Below, in pieces: positions 1 through 5,631 of a DNA stretch of 15,814 nucleotides. The stretch's first letter is position 1; each line of letters opens with the position of its first letter. Position numbers and translations under genes: made by a program. The DNA comes from JBJTIF01 sp046094825 (GTDB lineage Bacteria > Actinomycetota > UBA4738 > HRBIN12), in the NCBI GenBank assembly GCA_046094825.1, contig JBJTIF010000143.1, forward strand, positions 1 to 15,814, read 5' to 3'. The notes under the pieces are model-generated. The model had not been told where the DNA came from. It saw nothing but the letters and a program-made list of their open reading frames with translations, and made no database searches.

Positions 1-1181
1 CCGGAGAGGATCGTCGTCGCGGGGCCGGTCTGCGTGGCCTCCGCGATCTCCTGGACCGGTCGGTACTTCGTGTCCGTGAAGTACTGCGTGAGGATCTGGA
101 TCACCGAGGCGAGCACGAGCCCGATGCCGACGGCGATCGCCGGGCGGATCGAGTCGAGGTAGACCTCGGAGAGGACGAACACCGCGGCCGCCGACACGAG
201 CGCGGAGACGAAGAAGCCGCGGTTGATCGCCTTCATCCCGTGCTCGGTCTCCGAGCGCGGGGTGACCGCGAGGATGCCGATGATCGACGTGATGACGCCG
301 ACCGCGCGGACGAGGAGCGGGAACATGACGCCCGCGATCGCGCCGGTCGCCGAGCCGCTGAACGCCGCCGCGCCGAGGATGAGCGCCGCGACGAGCGTGA
401 CCTCGTAGGACTCGAAGAGGTCCGCCGCCATCCCCGCGCAGTCACCGACGTTGTCGCCGACGTTGTCCGCGATCGTCGCCGCGTTGCGCGGGTCGTCCTC
501 GGGGATGTTCTTCTCGACCTTGCCGACGAGGTCGGCACCGACGTCGGCCGCCTTCGTGAAGATGCCGCCGCCGACCCGCATGAACATCGCGAGGAGCGCG
601 CCGCCGAACCCGAACCCGAGCAGCACGCCGGGGGCGTCGCCGCGGAACAGGAGGATGATGACCGTCGCGCCGAGGAGGCCGAGGCCGACCGTGAACATGC
701 CGGCGACGCCCCCGGCCCGGAACGCGATCCGCATCGCGCGCCGGAGCCCGTCGGTGCGGGCGGCGTTCGCCGTGCGGACGTTCGCGCGGACCGCGAGCCA
801 CATGCCCGCGAACCCGGTGATCGCCGAGAACCCGGCGCCGAGGATGAACGCGATCGAGCGTCCGAGTCGCAGCACGAACTCGGAGTTCGCCGCGTCCTCC
901 GGGACCGGGAGGAGGAAGAACAGCAGCACGGTGAGCACGGCGAGGAAGATGCCGAGCGTGCTGAACTGGCGCCGGAGGTACGCGCTCGCGCCCTCCTGGA
1001 TCGCCCGCGCGATCGCCTTCATCGATTCGGTGCCCTCGTCGGCACCGAGGACCTCCCGGACGAGGTAGTAGGCGAAGACGAGCGCGAGCAGGGAGATCCC
1101 GAGGATCACCCAGAGCGCGGTCACGTCACCGCCCGAGAAGATGACGTCGATCGTGCCTTCGGCCGCGGCGAGCAGACCCAT
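1..1181 (-). CDS. hppA: Membrane-bound proton/sodium-translocating pyrophosphatase, N-terminal half (partial)
   Basis: Integral membrane pyrophosphatase that couples PPi hydrolysis to H+ (or Na+) export. The first 393 residues are visible; the gene runs off the left edge, and the family is usually 660-800 aa. The ATG at 1181-1179 (minus) is preceded by a strong AGGAGG about 6 nt away. The N-terminus (MGLLAAAEGT) leads into a membrane helix and the conserved segment ESMKAIARAIQEGASAYL. The substrate-binding signature GGGIFTKAADVGADLVGK starts near residue 203, followed near residues 235-254 by DNVGDNVGDCAGMAADLFE, which carries the Mg-PPi-binding Asp residues. Translation is continuous to TGPATTILSG at the edge. 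The residue that separates K+-dependent from K+-independent forms lies in the missing half, so subtype and pumped ion cannot be assigned. It lies 81 bp downstream of nhaA on the same strand; both handle monovalent cations. Confidence 0.97.
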   Translation of the reverse strand, partial: MGLLAAAEGTIDVIFSGGDVTALWVILGISLLALVFAYYLVREVLGADEGTESMKAIARAIQEGASAYLRRQFSTLGIFLAVLTVLLFFLLPVPEDAANSEFVLRLGRSIAFILGAGFSAITGFAGMWLAVRANVRTANAARTDGLRRAMRIAFRAGGVAGMFTVGLGLLGATVIILLFRGDAPGVLLGFGFGGALLAMFMRVGGGIFTKAADVGADLVGKVEKNIPEDDPRNAATIADNVGDNVGDCAGMAADLFESYEVTLVAALILGAAAFSGSATGAIAGVMFPLLVRAVGVITSIIGILAVTPRSETEHGMKAINRGFFVSALVSAAAVFVLSEVYLDSIRPAIAVGIGLVLASVIQILTQYFTDTKYRPVQEIAEATQTGPATTILS

Positions 1182-1231
1182 GGAACCTCCTGGATGCGAC
1201 GGGATGTGTGCCCGGCGGGCCGGACGCCCGA

Positions 1232-1237
1232 AGCATA
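1232..1237 (-). promoter_or_regulatory. Putative -10 box of hppA
   Basis: Minus-strand TATGCT about 50 nt upstream of the hppA start codon, inside the short nhaA-hppA gap. It fits the TANNNT pattern of other gene starts here. No convincing -35 lies 16-18 bp upstream, where the DNA is a GC-rich run. If real, hppA is transcribed independently of nhaA. Confidence 0.4.
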
Positions 1238-1262
1238 GCGAGGGCGGCCGGGCCGCGCAGCC

Positions 1263-2036
1263 TCAGGCGCGGACCCTGCGCAGCAGCCCGAACCCGATCG
1301 CCCCGGCGAGGACCGAGGCGAGGAGGATGCCGACGCGGGCCCGGTCGGCGATGACCGGATCGGTGAACGCGAGTTCCGCGACGAAGAGCGCGACCGTGAA
1401 GCCGATGCCCGCGACGGCCGCCGCGCCGACGATGCCGCGCCACCCGACCCCCTCGGGCAGGCGGCCGAACCCCGACCGCACGGCGAGCCACGCGGCGAGG
1501 GAGATCCCGATCGTCTTGCCGACGACGAGACCGAGGAGGACGCCGAGGGTCACCGGGCTCGCGAGCGCGTCGGCGAACGCCGACGCGGAGAGGTGGATGC
1601 CGGCGGTCGCGAAGGCGAACGCCGGCACGATCGCGTACGACGCCCATGGGTGGATGCGTTCCTCGAGGCGCGCGAGCGGCGACGGCCCGCCGTCGGGTCC
1701 CGGCTCGGCGGGCGTGAGGATCCCGAGGAGCACCCCGGCGATCGTCGGGTGGACGCCGGACGAGGCGACCGCGATCCAGAGCGCGACGCCGAGTGCGAGG
1801 TGGATGCCGAGGCGCCAGCGCCGGAGGCGCAGGTGCGCGACGAGGAGCGCGACGATCGCCGCGACGAGGAGGAGCGACCCCGGCTCGATCCCGGAGGAGT
1901 AGACGAGCGCGATGACGAGGATCGCACCGATGTCGTCGACGATCGCGAGGCTGAGGAGGAACGACCGGAGTCCCGGGGGCGCCGAGCGGGCCGCGACGGT
2001 GAGGACGCCGACGGCGAACGCGATGTCGGTCGCCAT
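1263..2036 (-). CDS. nhaA: NhaA Na+/H+ antiporter, C-terminal part (separated from its N-terminus by an inverted segment)
   Basis: This is the C-terminal two thirds of an NhaA sodium/proton antiporter. It begins at an internal Met of the conserved GWGIPMATDIAFAVGVL region, with no Shine-Dalgarno sequence, so it is probably not translated alone. It contains the Asp of ATDIAF (E. coli Asp133 equivalent), the paired ion-binding Asp residues in LAIVDDIGAILVIALVY (fragment residues 34-35, E. coli Asp163/164) and the Lys of GLVVGKTIGIS (fragment residue 174, E. coli Lys300). All transport residues are therefore intact. The frame is the same as that of the N-terminal fragment at 2112-2495. Between them lie one in-frame TAG and a segment whose sense sequence is on the opposite strand. 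No ATG, GTG, TTG or CTG occurs in this frame between the TAG and 2036. Restored, the whole protein would be 410 aa, normal for the family. Confidence 0.9.
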   Translation of the reverse strand: MATDIAFAVGVLTVAARSAPPGLRSFLLSLAIVDDIGAILVIALVYSSGIEPGSLLLVAAIVALLVAHLRLRRWRLGIHLALGVALWIAVASSGVHPTIAGVLLGILTPAEPGPDGGPSPLARLEERIHPWASYAIVPAFAFATAGIHLSASAFADALASPVTLGVLLGLVVGKTIGISLAAWLAVRSGFGRLPEGVGWRGIVGAAAVAGIGFTVALFVAELAFTDPVIADRARVGILLASVLAGAIGFGLLRRVRA

Positions 2037-2054
2037 CGGGATGCCCCAGCCGTT

Positions 2055-2073
2055 CGCGGTGGCGGTGCCCGCG
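2055..2073 (+). repeat. Left inverted-repeat arm of the nhaA invertible segment
   Basis: CGCGGTGGCGGTGCCCGCG matches the reverse complement of 2127-2145 at 18 of 19 positions. The innermost 13 bp (2061-2073, GGCGGTGCCCGCG) are perfect. The single mismatch is T at 2060 against the complement of 2140. On the minus strand the arm encodes part of the AGTATA linker before GWGIP. Confidence 0.9.
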
Positions 2074-2111
2074 ATCGCAGCGCTCGGGGGGATGGTCGTC
2101 CCAGCGCTCCT

Positions 2112-2495
2112 CTACCTCGCGGTGAACGCGGGCACCGCCGCCGCGCGCCGGTCGCGGAGCTCACCGGTGCGGACCTCGCGCGTGATCTCGAGCCCGACGA
2201 CGAAGAAGAAGATGGTCATGAGGCCGTCGTTCACGAGGTGGTGGACGTCGACGTCGAGCGTGAAGCCCCCCACGCGGATCGTCGTCGCGGCCTCGACGAT
2301 CCGGTCGTACACCGCGCTCCACGGTGAGTTCGCCCACGCGAGGGCGACGACCGCGGCCACGAGCAGGAGGGCGCCGCCGGCGGCCTCCGTCGCGAGGAAC
2401 AGTTGGATCGGCTGGCGCGCGCGGGAGACGAGGGCGCGCGGGGAGCGGTGGGGGGCGCGCCCGTCGGGTCGCCGTGGTGTGCCGCGGGCGGGCAT
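2112..2495 (-). CDS. nhaA: NhaA Na+/H+ antiporter, N-terminal part ending at a premature TAG
   Basis: This is the N-terminal 127 residues of NhaA. The ATG at 2495-2493 is preceded by GGAGG with 7-nt spacing. After a basic tail come a first membrane helix (ATEAAGGALLLVAAVVALAW, then ANSPW) and the hallmark GLMTIFFFVVGLEITREV of helix II. The reading frame then gives RRAAAVPA, where helix III should follow, but instead reads FTAR and stops at TAG (2114-2112). The truncated product would lack helix III and every ion-binding residue, so it should be non-functional. The gene is divergent from the 2653 operon and would be followed on the same strand by hppA. The stop lies inside the inverted segment described separately, so this is best read as an interrupted or switched-off nhaA and not as a decayed gene: no other lesion is visible. 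Confidence 0.9.
   Translation of the reverse strand: MPARGTPRRPDGRAPHRSPRALVSRARQPIQLFLATEAAGGALLLVAAVVALAWANSPWSAVYDRIVEAATTIRVGGFTLDVDVHHLVNDGLMTIFFFVVGLEITREVRTGELRDRRAAAVPAFTAR
2127..2145 (-). repeat. Right inverted-repeat arm of the nhaA invertible segment
   Basis: Its reverse complement is CGCGGCGGCGGTGCCCGCG, with 18 of 19 positions shared with the left arm. On the minus strand it encodes the RAAAVPA stretch just before helix III of NhaA. The arms are separated by 53 bp. Confidence 0.9.
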
Positions 2496-2509
2496 GACGG
2501 ACCTCCGTC
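2496..2509 (-). promoter_or_regulatory. Hairpin covering the nhaA Shine-Dalgarno sequence
   Basis: The minus strand reads GACGGAGGTCCGTC immediately before the ATG at 2495. The arms GACGGA and TCCGTC are exact complements, so five base pairs with an AGGT loop can form. The GGAGG ribosome-binding sequence is then partly paired. It could modulate nhaA translation; this is inference from sequence only. Confidence 0.4.
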
Positions 2510-2571
2510 GCCGACCAGGCTTCCCGGCACACCGTCGTCGCCCGCGGGTCCGCGAGCTCCTGACCGCGCGG

Positions 2572-2577
2572 ATGCTA
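2572..2577 (-). promoter_or_regulatory. Putative -10 box of nhaA
   Basis: Minus-strand TAGCAT, implying a leader of about 70 nt before the nhaA ATG at 2495. No good -35 hexamer is visible. The 157-bp gap 2496-2652 contains this box, the Shine-Dalgarno hairpin and the divergent promoter of the 2653 operon, and nothing else recognisable. Confidence 0.35.
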
Positions 2578-2615
2578 CCGCCTCCGGACGGCGTGCGTCG
2601 CGCCGACCCGGCGGT

Positions 2616-2644
2616 TTGGCGGGCCGTCGGCACCCCGATAGCCT
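2616..2644 (+). promoter_or_regulatory. Promoter of the hypothetical-LCP operon
   Basis: -35 TTGGCG (2616-2621), 17-bp spacer, -10 TAGCCT (2639-2644). Only 8 nt separate the -10 box from the ATG at 2653, so the transcript is likely leaderless, which agrees with the absence of a Shine-Dalgarno sequence. Confidence 0.6.
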
Positions 2645-2652
2645 CCGGCTCC

Positions 2653-3300
2653 ATGCCCGAGGGTCGCCACCGTTCGACGTCGCGCGTCGTGCTCATCGGC
2701 GTCGGCATCGCGGTCGTCGCGGCGGTCGCGGTCGCGGCGGTCCTCCTCGGCGGCGGTACCTCCGTCGTGAGCCGTTCGACCCCGGAGTTCTCGTTCACCG
2801 TCGACAAGGCGATCGGTACGTCGCTCGAACCGGGCGTGAAGGATCGCGACGTATCCGGGCGGGCCGACACCGTCGCGGCGGAGATCGCGCCGACACTCGA
2901 CCTCCTCTACGCCGCGGCGTTCCTCGACCCGGAGAACTGGACGACCGGCACGTACGACGCGGTGTGGGACCTCTTCGACGCCGAGGCACGACCGACGGCG
3001 CTCGCGTCCGCCTCGACGCTCACCCTCGGAGACCTCGGGGCGCGCTTCGACGACGTGCAGCCCGACCGCGGGACGTTCGACGCCCGCGTCCTGTTCGACG
3101 CGGCCGGAGCACCGACGCTCGTCGCCGTGCAGGTGACCTTTCGCGCGATCGCGACGCCCGGCGCCGACCCCGCGACGTCGGCGACGATCGTGAGCCGCGG
3201 CGAGTTCCTGCTCGAGCGGAGCGCGACCGGGTGGACGATCGTCGCGTTCCGCGTCGACCGGGAGGACGAGAACCTCCCCGCCGCGGAGGCGTCCGCGTGA
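2653..3300 (+). CDS. Membrane-anchored extracytoplasmic protein of unknown function
   Basis: A 215-aa protein that I do not recognise. A basic N-terminus (MPEGRHRSTSR) precedes one hydrophobic helix (about residues 11-34, rich in Val/Ala). A soluble domain of about 180 residues follows, expected outside the membrane. It is acidic, with alternating helix and strand character. The last part (about residues 140-205), including RGEFLLERSATGWTIVAFRV, has the beta-strand rhythm seen at the end of NTF2-like domains such as those of Mce-associated proteins, but this is only a resemblance. The start is supported by the promoter 8 nt upstream. Its stop overlaps the GTG of the LCP gene in a GTGA junction, so the two are translationally coupled and the protein probably works with the LCP enzyme at the envelope. 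Confidence 0.8.
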   Translation: MPEGRHRSTSRVVLIGVGIAVVAAVAVAAVLLGGGTSVVSRSTPEFSFTVDKAIGTSLEPGVKDRDVSGRADTVAAEIAPTLDLLYAAAFLDPENWTTGTYDAVWDLFDAEARPTALASASTLTLGDLGARFDDVQPDRGTFDARVLFDAAGAPTLVAVQVTFRAIATPGADPATSATIVSRGEFLLERSATGWTIVAFRVDREDENLPAAEASA

Positions 3301-4259
3301 GCGTCGTCCGCCGTCGCGCGGCAGCGGTCGCCGGCATCGTCGCGCTCGCCCTCGTCGGCCTCGTGCTCGCCGGCGTCGGCCCGGCGGGACGACGAGCCGA
3401 CGCCGCGCCGCTCTTCCAGATCGAGGCCGCGCACGCGGAGCACGTGCCGCCGTTCACCGGCGATCGCACGATCTACATCCTGCTCATCGGCAGCGACGCG
3501 CGCCCCGATGAGGACATCGAGCGGAGCCGCGCCGACTCGCTCCACATCGTCTCCTTCAACCCCGCGACGGGTCGTTCGGCGATCCTCGGGTTCCCCCGGG
3601 ACGCATGGGTGGAGATCCCCGGCTACGGGACGAACAAGATCAACACGTCGATGGTGCAGGGCGGACCCGACCTCGTCGTGCAGACGATCGAGCTCCTCAC
3701 CGCCATCACGCTCGACTACTGGGTGCTCACGTCCTTCGAGGGGCTCCGGGCGATGATCGACGACGTCGGCGGTCTCACGCTCGACATCCCGTTCGCGATG
3801 AGCGATCCCGAGTACTCGCGCGCGGAGTTCGAGCCCGGCGTGCAGACGATCAACGGGTGGCAGGCGCTCGCGTTCGCGCGGAACCGCCACGACCTCCCCG
3901 AGGGGGACTTCGGTCGGTCGGAGAACCAGGGCCGACTCATCATCGCGACGCTCCAGCAGCTCCACGACCAGTTCGCGGACGACCTCGGCATCGTGCTCCG
4001 GTACCTCGCCGCGGGCCTCCGCTCGACGCAGACGGAGCTCCCGTTCGACGAGCTCGTGCGGCTCGCGTTCACCGCCGCGCGCACCGACCCGACGACCGTC
4101 CAGAACGTCGTCGTGCCGGGCTCGGCGCAGATGGCGGGCGAGACGTCGATCGTCGCGCTCGCCGCCGAGGCGACCGTCCTGTTCGCCGACATGGCCGACG
4201 ACGGGGTCTTCGAGGAGGCGAACCTCCCCCCGAGCCCGAACGCGAGCCTCCTCGACTAG
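3297..4259 (+). CDS. LytR-CpsA-Psr (LCP) family cell-wall glycopolymer ligase
   Basis: LCP proteins transfer lipid-linked glycopolymers (teichoic-acid or arabinogalactan-like) to peptidoglycan on the outer face of the membrane. The protein has 320 aa. A short basic N-terminus and hydrophobic helix (about residues 8-28) form the anchor. The LCP domain follows: LLIGSDAR (62-69), RADSLHIVSFNP (78-89), FPRDAWVEIPG (99-109), KINTSMVQGGP (114-124), ALAFARNRH (190-198) and DFGRSENQGR (204-213). The Asp and Arg residues used for pyrophosphate and Mg2+ binding in this family (Asp67, Arg101, Asp102, Arg195, Arg197, Arg207) are present. I chose the GTG at 3297 because it overlaps the upstream stop and puts the signal anchor at the N-terminus. 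There is no LytR_C extension. The substrate polymer cannot be inferred; a flippase lies further right but not in this operon. Confidence 0.92.
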   Translation: MSVVRRRAAAVAGIVALALVGLVLAGVGPAGRRADAAPLFQIEAAHAEHVPPFTGDRTIYILLIGSDARPDEDIERSRADSLHIVSFNPATGRSAILGFPRDAWVEIPGYGTNKINTSMVQGGPDLVVQTIELLTAITLDYWVLTSFEGLRAMIDDVGGLTLDIPFAMSDPEYSRAEFEPGVQTINGWQALAFARNRHDLPEGDFGRSENQGRLIIATLQQLHDQFADDLGIVLRYLAAGLRSTQTELPFDELVRLAFTAARTDPTTVQNVVVPGSAQMAGETSIVALAAEATVLFADMADDGVFEEANLPPSPNASLLD

Positions 4260-4278
4260 GCACCGCAGAGGTCGCTGC

Positions 4279-4284
4279 TAGGCT
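4279..4284 (+). promoter_or_regulatory. -10 box of the cation exchanger gene
   Basis: TAGGCT followed by only 6 nt and then the GTG at 4291, the leaderless arrangement seen elsewhere in this window. It lies 20 bp after the LCP stop codon; the -35 region is not recognisable. Confidence 0.5.
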
Positions 4285-4290
4285 CGCCGC

Positions 4291-5631
4291 GTGAGCGGGT
4301 CCGTGAGCGCCGAGGATCGCGCCGGCACCCATCCGCTCGCGGAGCGGCTCGGCTTCGTCCTCGCGGCCGCGGCGATCGTGCCCGGCGTCGCGCTCCGCCT
4401 CACCGGGACGCACCTCTCCGACCCCGTCGACGCGCTCCTGTACGGCGGCGCGATCGTCGGGGCAGCGTTCGTCCTCTCGTGGGCAGCGGAGGTCTCGCAG
4501 CTCGACATCTCCGCCGGGCTCGCGATCGCCGTCCTCGCCTTCATCGCCGTGCTCCCCGAGTACGCGGTCGACATGGTGTTCGCGTGGAAGGGTGGACAGG
4601 CGGTCGCCGCGTACGGCCCCGCCTGCGCCGCCGCGGCCGCGACGGGCGAGACGTCCTGCTCGCTCGCGCTCGCGAACATGACCGGAGCGAACCGGCTCCT
4701 CATCGGCATCGGGTGGTCGCTCGTCGTCTTCGTCATCTGGTACCGGTCGCGCGCGGTCGGCCCCGCGACGACCGACGTCCGGCTCGAGCGCCCGCACGCG
4801 GTCGAGGTCGGGTTCCTCGGGCTCGCGACCCTCTACTCGCTCACGCTCCCGCTCCGGAGCGCGATCACCCTCGTCGACGCGCTCGTGCTCGTCGGGATCT
4901 TCGTCGCGTACACGATCCGGATCGCGAAGGCACCCGCGGAGGAACCGCACCTCGTCGGTCCGGCCCTCGTCCTCGGTGGACTCTCGACCGCGCGGCGACG
5001 CGCGACCGTCCTCGCGATGTTCGCGGTCGCCGCGGGGGTCATCGTGCTCGGCGCAGAGCACTTCGCGGAGTCGCTCGTCCTCACCGGACAGACGTTCGGC
5101 GTGAGCGAGTTCCTCCTCGTCCAGTGGCTCGCGCCGCTCGCGTCCGAGGCACCGGAGCTCCTCGTGGCGGGGCTCTTCGCCTGGCGGCTGAACCACGAGT
5201 CCGCGCTCGGCACGCTCGTGTCCTCGAAGGTGAACCAGTGGACGCTCCTCGTCGGGACGCTCCCGGTCGTCTTCGCGCTCGCGGTCGGCGGTCTCCACGG
5301 ACTGCCGATCGACGCGCACCAGCGCGAGGAGCTCTTCCTCACCGCCGCGCAGTCCTTCTTCGCCGTCGCCGTCCTCGTGAGCCTCTCGATCTCGACGCGC
5401 GAGGCGCTCCTGCTCTTCGGCCTGTTCTGGGCGCAGTTCCTCCTCGGCGCGTTCGCACCGGCCTCGCTCGCCGGCGTCGAGCGCGTCGGCGTCGCCGTCC
5501 TCTACCTCGTCCTCGGCGTCGGCATCCTCTACCGGCAGCGCCATGCACTCGGACCGCTCGTCCGCGACGGGTTCCGCCGACCGCTCGGCGAGCTCGCCGA
5601 CGGATCCGCCCCGGCGACCGGGACGGACTGA
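4291..5631 (+). CDS. CaCA-superfamily cation exchanger (Na+/Ca2+ exchanger-like membrane protein)
   Basis: A 446-aa polytopic membrane protein with about 10-11 hydrophobic helices and the duplicated alpha-repeat of the Ca2+/cation antiporter superfamily. Repeat 1 spans about residues 80-142: FIAVLPEYAVDMVFAW (Glu90 as ion ligand) and later LANMTGANRLLIG. Repeat 2 spans about residues 278-325: LAPLASEAPELLVAGLFAW (Glu286, Glu289) and LVSSKVNQWTLLVGTLPV (Asn315). Both repeats keep the acidic and Asn positions that coordinate the cation. Repeat 1 has about 20 extra residues with two Cys (112 and 123) between its helices. The ion pair (Na+/Ca2+, H+/Ca2+ or other) cannot be decided. The GTG start is fixed by the -10 box 6 nt upstream. 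The downstream helicase start overlaps its 3' end. Confidence 0.88.
   Translation: MSGSVSAEDRAGTHPLAERLGFVLAAAAIVPGVALRLTGTHLSDPVDALLYGGAIVGAAFVLSWAAEVSQLDISAGLAIAVLAFIAVLPEYAVDMVFAWKGGQAVAAYGPACAAAAATGETSCSLALANMTGANRLLIGIGWSLVVFVIWYRSRAVGPATTDVRLERPHAVEVGFLGLATLYSLTLPLRSAITLVDALVLVGIFVAYTIRIAKAPAEEPHLVGPALVLGGLSTARRRATVLAMFAVAAGVIVLGAEHFAESLVLTGQTFGVSEFLLVQWLAPLASEAPELLVAGLFAWRLNHESALGTLVSSKVNQWTLLVGTLPVVFALAVGGLHGLPIDAHQREELFLTAAQSFFAVAVLVSLSISTREALLLFGLFWAQFLLGAFAPASLAGVERVGVAVLYLVLGVGILYRQRHALGPLVRDGFRRPLGELADGSAPATGTD

Larger units (their letters stand above)
2055..2145. other. Candidate intragenic invertible segment (inverton) within nhaA, OFF orientation
   Basis: A 53-bp core (2074-2126) lies between inverted repeats of 19 bp. 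On the plus strand the core reads, in frame, AIAALGGMVVPALLYLAVN, which is the conserved NhaA helix III, although nhaA is on the minus strand. Turning the core around between the repeats makes the minus strand read RRAAAVPA, then that helix, then AGTATANGWGIPMATDIAF. This is collinear with E. coli NhaA and has no stop or frameshift. The crossover can lie anywhere in the repeats because their sequence is shared. This is the geometry of short intragenic invertons. No site-specific recombinase gene is in the window. An inversion produced during replication at the quasi-palindrome, or an assembly error, would leave the same trace. Confidence 0.85.

Noticed and set aside
1..1181. Assignment of hppA as K+-dependent or Na+-pumping
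   Set aside because: The diagnostic residues lie in the C-terminal half outside the window.
240..1238. A 332-codon plus-strand frame opposite hppA
   Set aside because: Charged low-complexity shadow of a fully recognisable pyrophosphatase on the other strand.
2112..2495. NhaA interruption as ordinary pseudogene decay by a point nonsense mutation
   Set aside because: The residues around the stop do not align with NhaA, whereas the reverse complement of the same segment does, with inverted repeats at the borders; a point mutation cannot explain that.
1912..3300. Long plus-strand frame through the nhaA region into the gene at 2653, carrying the NhaA helix III sequence
   Set aside because: The helix III stretch is an inverted piece of the minus-strand gene; upstream and downstream parts are antisense or intergenic. 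The promoter and the basic N-terminus place the real start at 2653.
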